Assembly: GCA_025363655.1 (NCBI GenBank)
Contig: JANYDK010000118.1
Span: 37,775 to 101,774, forward strand
Length of the DNA: 64,000 nt
Source: Deltaproteobacteria bacterium
GTDB lineage: Bacteria; Myxococcota_A; Polyangia; Polyangiales; JADJMO01
Direction of reading: 5' to 3'
Under the pieces are notes generated by a model. It was not told the origin of the DNA, did not search any database, and was given only the letters and a program-made list of their open reading frames with translations. Shown here in pieces: positions 60,330 through 64,000 of the stretch (within the stretch, counting starts at the first letter, position 1; each line of letters opens with the position of its first letter). Both the position numbers and the translations under genes were made by a program.

Positions 60330-62276
60330 TCACCACTTCGGTGACACGGGTGTCACTCGCTGAACGGCGCTACCATCCCCCAGCTGCCCTTCGGCATTTC
60401 GTCCAAAGCACAGCAAGCCGCCGCTCGCGACTATGCACGTGTCGGCATCGGCGTTGGCGACTTGAGTGGCCCCGGCCACACCTGCGAGAGCCGCAGGACG
60501 AGCTCCGCCTGGCGTTCCAGGAAGTGTTCCGAAGCACTGAACCGTTCCGCCGCTGATCGTCGCGCACCCCCAAAACTCACCAATCGAGATGTCCGTTACG
60601 TTGGACAATCCAAGCGTATTGGCGGGCACGGCGAGATCGGCGGTTCCCAGATCGCCGAGCTCTCCATCTCCGTCGCCTCCCCAACACCGAGTCGTTTTGT
60701 CGGTCAGGATCACGCAGGAGGAGGCGCCACCCACTCGAACGACCGATACCGTACTGAGGCCTGCAACCGTGAGCGGCGATGTCTGGTCGACCGTCGAGCC
60801 ATTCCCGACCTGCATGCCGTTGTTGTAACCCCAGCACTTCGCGGTGCCGGCGGTGGCGACGCAGCAATGATTGAAGCCGCAACGAAGGCTCGACACTCCC
60901 GATGACAATCCTGTCGTTGACGTCGGCACGTTCTTCTTGAGCTTTGTCGAGTCACCGAGCTGACCGAAGTCGTTGTTTCCCCAGCACTTCACGCCACCGG
61001 TAGACAGACGAGCGCACGTATGAGCATCGCCCGAGCTGATTTCGACTACGCCGCTCAGCCCTGGAACCGCCTTCGGTGTGAAGTGATCGGAGTAGGTGCC
61101 GTCGCCAAGCTGTCCGCTCGCATTTCGACCCCAACACGATACCGTGCCGTCGGTCAGCAAGGCACACACGTGATTCGCGCCCGCGGCAAGCGAGCCGACA
61201 CTCGTCAACATCGGGCCGACGCCCGGCGTCGAGCGGCCACTCGAGGTGAAGCCATCTCCGAAGACGCCGTCGGTGTTTGAGCCCCAGCAGTCGACTGTCG
61301 AATCAGACATCACCGAACAGGTAAAGGTCCAAGAATTCGTCACGTAGGTGACGTCGTTGCAGCTGCCAGTGCCAATGCATGTGGCTGCACAGGTCTTCAC
61401 GTCGTCGAATCCAGTTCTGGTGGCATTGCATATTTGAGAGATCGTACCGGCGCAACGCGTTTCGCCGACTGCGCACTTGGGTGTGAAGCACGTTCCCGCG
61501 GGGTTGCAGGCCTGACCGCCGGGGCAGGCGCCGCCAAGCGTGCCGCAGGTGACGTTCGCTCCACACCCATCGGGAACCGTGCCGCACACGCGAGCTCCGC
61601 ACGATCCAGTGGGCGTGCACCCGCAGATGTTGGCCGTGCCGCCGCCCCCACATGTCTGCGGCGCCGTGCAGCCCCCGCACGTCAACGTGCCCGTCCCGCA
61701 ACCATTGTCGATCGACCCACACTTGCCGCTCGGACAGGTCGTTGCCGGCGTGCAGGTCGTCTCACACTTGTTCGTGGTCGTGTTGCAGGTCTTGCCGCCC
61801 GTGCAGCTCGGACACGTGAACGTTCCTCCGCAGCCGTCAGGCACGTTGCCGCACTCGAGCCCACTGGGGCACGTCGTGATCGGTTTGCATACGCACGTGT
61901 GCGTGGTCGCGTCGCAGGTTTTGCCGCCGGTACAGTCCGCACACGTGATCCTGCCACCACATCCGTCGTCCAACGAGCTACATGCGGTTGCAGGGCAAGC
62001 TATCGGGGTGCAGCTGTCTCGCGAGTCGCCCGCATCCGCGTCTGCGTCGGTGCTGGTTTCACCCACGTCGCCGACCTCGCCACTCGAGTCACGCGTGTCG
62101 ATGTTGCCGTCATGCCCGGAGTCGACATTTGTCTCGTCCGCCGAGCTATCGACCCCGCCCTCGTAGTCGACGCACGTCGTCTGGTCATCCACGCAGCCAG
62201 TACTGTAGTCCGTCTTCGCGCAACCAATCGCCACGATCACGACAATGCAACCCGTGAGCTTCATCCAAGAGCGCAT
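60330..62276 (-). CDS. RCC1-repeat lipoprotein with cysteine-rich repeats
   Basis: 648 residues from the ATG at 62276 (AGGGGAG nine bases upstream). Lipobox VAIGC. After an Asp/Ser/Thr linker, four or five cysteine-rich units (CSSLDDGCGGRITCADCTGGKTCD and relatives) are followed by about six RCC1/BNR-type repeats (GANHVCALLTDGTVSCWGRNASGQLGDG), which form a beta-propeller. It is common in myxobacterial surface proteins. It is downstream of a PEGA-like gene by two bases and likely in one operon with it. Confidence 0.88.
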   Translation of the reverse strand: MRSWMKLTGCIVVIVAIGCAKTDYSTGCVDDQTTCVDYEGGVDSSADETNVDSGHDGNIDTRDSSGEVGDVGETSTDADADAGDSRDSCTPIACPATACSSLDDGCGGRITCADCTGGKTCDATTHTCVCKPITTCPSGLECGNVPDGCGGTFTCPSCTGGKTCNTTTNKCETTCTPATTCPSGKCGSIDNGCGTGTLTCGGCTAPQTCGGGGTANICGCTPTGSCGARVCGTVPDGCGANVTCGTLGGACPGGQACNPAGTCFTPKCAVGETRCAGTISQICNATRTGFDDVKTCAATCIGTGSCNDVTYVTNSWTFTCSVMSDSTVDCWGSNTDGVFGDGFTSSGRSTPGVGPMLTSVGSLAAGANHVCALLTDGTVSCWGRNASGQLGDGTYSDHFTPKAVPGLSGVVEISSGDAHTCARLSTGGVKCWGNNDFGQLGDSTKLKKNVPTSTTGLSSGVSSLRCGFNHCCVATAGTAKCWGYNNGMQVGNGSTVDQTSPLTVAGLSTVSVVRVGGASSCVILTDKTTRCWGGDGDGELGDLGTADLAVPANTLGLSNVTDISIGEFWGCATISGGTVQCFGTLPGTPGGARPAALAGVAGATQVANADADTCIVASGGLLCFGRNAEGQLGDGSAVQRVTPVSPKW

Positions 62277-62278
62277 GA

Positions 62279-63235
62279 TCAAAAACTCCCCTGCAGCTGA
62301 AATCCGGGTGCTCCGCCAATCGTCGCGGGCCCAGCTCCGACCTTCGTGCTCGGCGCCGTCTTCGAGCCTGAGGTCGTGAGCATCACCACACTCACGCCGA
62401 TACCAACGACCGCGAGTCCGCCGAAGACGAACGACATCTTGTCCCAGGTCTGGATCTTCGAGACGCCAGTGTCATCGCAGCTGATCGTGCGCTGCGCCGT
62501 GCACGCGTCTTGCCGATCGTTCTGCGCCGACGACACCTGAAGACGAGAGAAGATCGTCGCTCCGAGGAACGCGACACCGACGCCGCCGATGATCCAAGGC
62601 ATCGCGCCGGGGCCGCCCGACTTCGCCTCCAGCGGCGCATCCACCGGTGCATCCGCGAGCGGCGGGATCTTCACGGTCTCCTGCTTGCCGTCACCGCTGA
62701 TGGTCACGGTCGACTCGAACGCCTTCTTGCCGGGCGCGGTGACGACGAGCTTGTGCGCTCCCGGGTCGACGGGAAGTGCCGTCCCAAGTGAAGCCGCGCC
62801 GACGACTTCGTTGTCCCACTTCACTTCGAGTCCCGCGACCTTCGCCGCCGGATCGAGCGTGAGTGTCACGCGAGACAGTTTCGGCTCGACGATCGCGAGG
62901 TGCTCGGTCGCAAACTCGATGCGCTTCTGATTCCCGGCTTTCTTGGCCTTTTCGAGGCCCGTTTTGAAGAGGGTCCATGCCGTCGCCGTATGACCGATGA
63001 GCTCGTAGCAGTAGGCGAGGCGTAGCTCGGTGCCGTCGGCCGGATCGAGCCGCATGCTCTCTTCGAGCTTGGGGCAGGCCTCAGCGGCTTTCCCCGCGTC
63101 CATCAGCTTCTTCGCGTCGTCGAAGAGCTGCGTCGCAACGGTCTTGTTGTCGGCAAGCGCGTTGGGCGCGACGGTCGTGGCGAAGAGAACGCCTGCCAAC
63201 GTGGCGGCGGCGAGGGTGTGCATTCGGGTGTTCAT
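62279..63235 (-). CDS. exported PEGA-like/TPR membrane protein
   Basis: 318 residues from the ATG at 63235. A cleavable signal (AAATLAGVLFATTVAPNALA) and a helical TPR-like part (KLEESMRLDPADGTELRLAYCYELIGHTATAW) lead to a beta domain of PEGA type (AGLEVKWDNEVVGAASLGTALPVDPGAHKLVVTAPGKKAFE). Two TM helices follow (about 233-250 and 285-305). These proteins typically sit next to Ser/Thr kinases in this group, matching the partial kinase-like frame upstream. Confidence 0.8.
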   Translation of the reverse strand: MNTRMHTLAAATLAGVLFATTVAPNALADNKTVATQLFDDAKKLMDAGKAAEACPKLEESMRLDPADGTELRLAYCYELIGHTATAWTLFKTGLEKAKKAGNQKRIEFATEHLAIVEPKLSRVTLTLDPAAKVAGLEVKWDNEVVGAASLGTALPVDPGAHKLVVTAPGKKAFESTVTISGDGKQETVKIPPLADAPVDAPLEAKSGGPGAMPWIIGGVGVAFLGATIFSRLQVSSAQNDRQDACTAQRTISCDDTGVSKIQTWDKMSFVFGGLAVVGIGVSVVMLTTSGSKTAPSTKVGAGPATIGGAPGFQLQGSF

Positions 63236-63266
63236 CAGTGTCCTTGGCCGGTGACAGGGCGCGGAG

Positions 63267-64000
63267 TCAGAGTCGGTCGTCGATGGCGGTACCCGTATTC
63301 GGCGGGGCCGACGCCGCGGTTGCGTTGCTCGTTGCTTTCGGCGCCGCAACGGTTGGCACGGCGACGCTCGTGGAAGTCGGCTTTGCGGCGACCGTTTCGG
63401 CGGGCTTCGGTGCGGTCGTCCCTAGCGCGGGCGGCTTTACCGTCGGCTGCGCTGCGAGGGTCGCCTTCGTAGACGAGAAGGTAGGCGCGGTAGCCGAAGC
63501 ACCACTCGATGCCTCGGTCGGTGCAGAGGCCACGACGGGCGCAGTCTGAACTGCCATCACGGGCAGGTCGCTGCTCTTGCTCTGCATGCTTTCCGCTGTC
63601 GGTGCGGTCCCTGTCGCTGCGGGCGTCGGTTCCGGAGCGCGACGAGTCATCGAGACGGCGAGCGTGGCTCCGCCGCCAACTACGACGAGTCCTACGACAA
63701 CGGCGAATGCGACCCATCCGGCGCGGCTCTGCTTCGTCGACGCTGTCTTTCCCGTGAGGTCGTCGCGCATCACGACCGCGGGGAGCTGATGCGATGGTGC
63801 CGACGACGCGCCTCCCTGCATCGGCGCCGGCGCGGCGGCCTGCGCGTTCACGCCAACGAACGCCGCCGTGTCGGAGCCTTCGCTCTGCGTCCACCCGGCT
63901 GGCGCGACCTCTCGATGCTGTCCGTGCACCTGGCTGACGGTCGCGGCCTCGTCCCATCCAGCGGGCGCAGCCTGCGGCACCGACAACCTTGGCGTCGTCA
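63267..64000 (-). CDS. C-terminal part of a probable Ser/Thr kinase (runs off the window)
   Basis: The frame is open to the window end with no stop. The visible part has a short N-proximal cytosolic region, a TM helix (AGWVAFAVVVGLVVVGGGATLAVS) and an Ala/Pro/Thr-rich extracytoplasmic tail of about 130 residues. No kinase motif is visible, but this layout is common after a kinase domain in Polyangiales, and the downstream PEGA-like gene fits. The identification is an inference; the start lies outside. Confidence 0.5.
   Translation of the reverse strand, partial: TTPRLSVPQAAPAGWDEAATVSQVHGQHREVAPAGWTQSEGSDTAAFVGVNAQAAAPAPMQGGASSAPSHQLPAVVMRDDLTGKTASTKQSRAGWVAFAVVVGLVVVGGGATLAVSMTRRAPEPTPAATGTAPTAESMQSKSSDLPVMAVQTAPVVASAPTEASSGASATAPTFSSTKATLAAQPTVKPPALGTTAPKPAETVAAKPTSTSVAVPTVAAPKATSNATAASAPPNTGTAIDDRL

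Overview
The window is high-GC DNA whose gene content points to a Myxococcota (delta-proteobacterial) genome, most likely the order Polyangiales. The evidence is two complete eukaryotic-type Ser/Thr kinases (and the probable tail of a third), two GAFTGA-type sigma54 activators, FHA, DUF4388, Roadblock and MglA-like GTPase proteins, a DUF1552/DUF1592 pair, and about ten lipoproteins whose lipobox is followed by a low-complexity Asp/Thr/Pro/Ser linker. No species-level marker (rRNA) is present, and I saw no tRNA, CRISPR array, insertion sequence, phage gene or replication origin.

Layout. 1-6045: the start of purC at the window edge, then an FHA membrane protein and a HEAT-repeat protein, divergent from a large collagen-like glycine-repeat protein. 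6045-8160: two small coupled unknowns, a LuxR-type HTH protein and an ECF sigma factor. 8183-11808: a coupled DUF1552-DUF1592 pair in which the DUF1592 protein carries a CBM2-like tail. 11884-19592: lipoproteins, a LysR regulator next to a pirin with a dyad between them, a DNRLRE-like lipoprotein, an SDR, and an astacin-like metalloprotease with a ricin-type lectin. 19603-22112: a DUF2089, DUF4097-like, sigma54-activator operon. 22315-26320: a lipoprotein, SDR/AraC divergent pair, DUF938 protein and lipoprotein. 26392-34664: a membrane receptor Ser/Thr kinase followed by a tightly overlapping TPR-DUF2135, VIT-VWA and beta-propeller operon with a plausible terminator. 34686-38702: a TIM-barrel-like lipoprotein, an esterase and a PEGA Ser/Thr kinase.

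38797-49858 is the most interesting part. Six leftward genes, four of their junctions overlapping, encode a coiled-coil pseudo-GTPase, a Roadblock protein, a Roadblock-like protein, a DUF4388 protein, an MglA-like GTPase and a PAS histidine kinase. Divergent from them is a receiver-DUF4388-Roadblock fusion with a strong internal ribosome binding site. A PDZ protein, an NtrC-type regulator and a degenerate histidine kinase follow. This parts list resembles both the myxobacterial MglA/MglB polarity module and the Streptomyces conservons (kinase, Roadblock protein, DUF742 protein, Ras-like GTPase), but in an arrangement I do not recognise.

49860-64000: a Rieske oxygenase with a thioredoxin-like lipoprotein, a cytochrome c lipoprotein, an M18 aminopeptidase, an RND pump with its adaptor, small lipoproteins, a lamin-tail lipoprotein, a 299-base gap, an RCC1-repeat lipoprotein with an upstream PEGA-like membrane protein, and the C-terminal end of what is probably another Ser/Thr kinase. 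A recurring oddity is short in-frame tandem repeats (units of 9 or 12 bases) inside at least nine otherwise unrelated genes.
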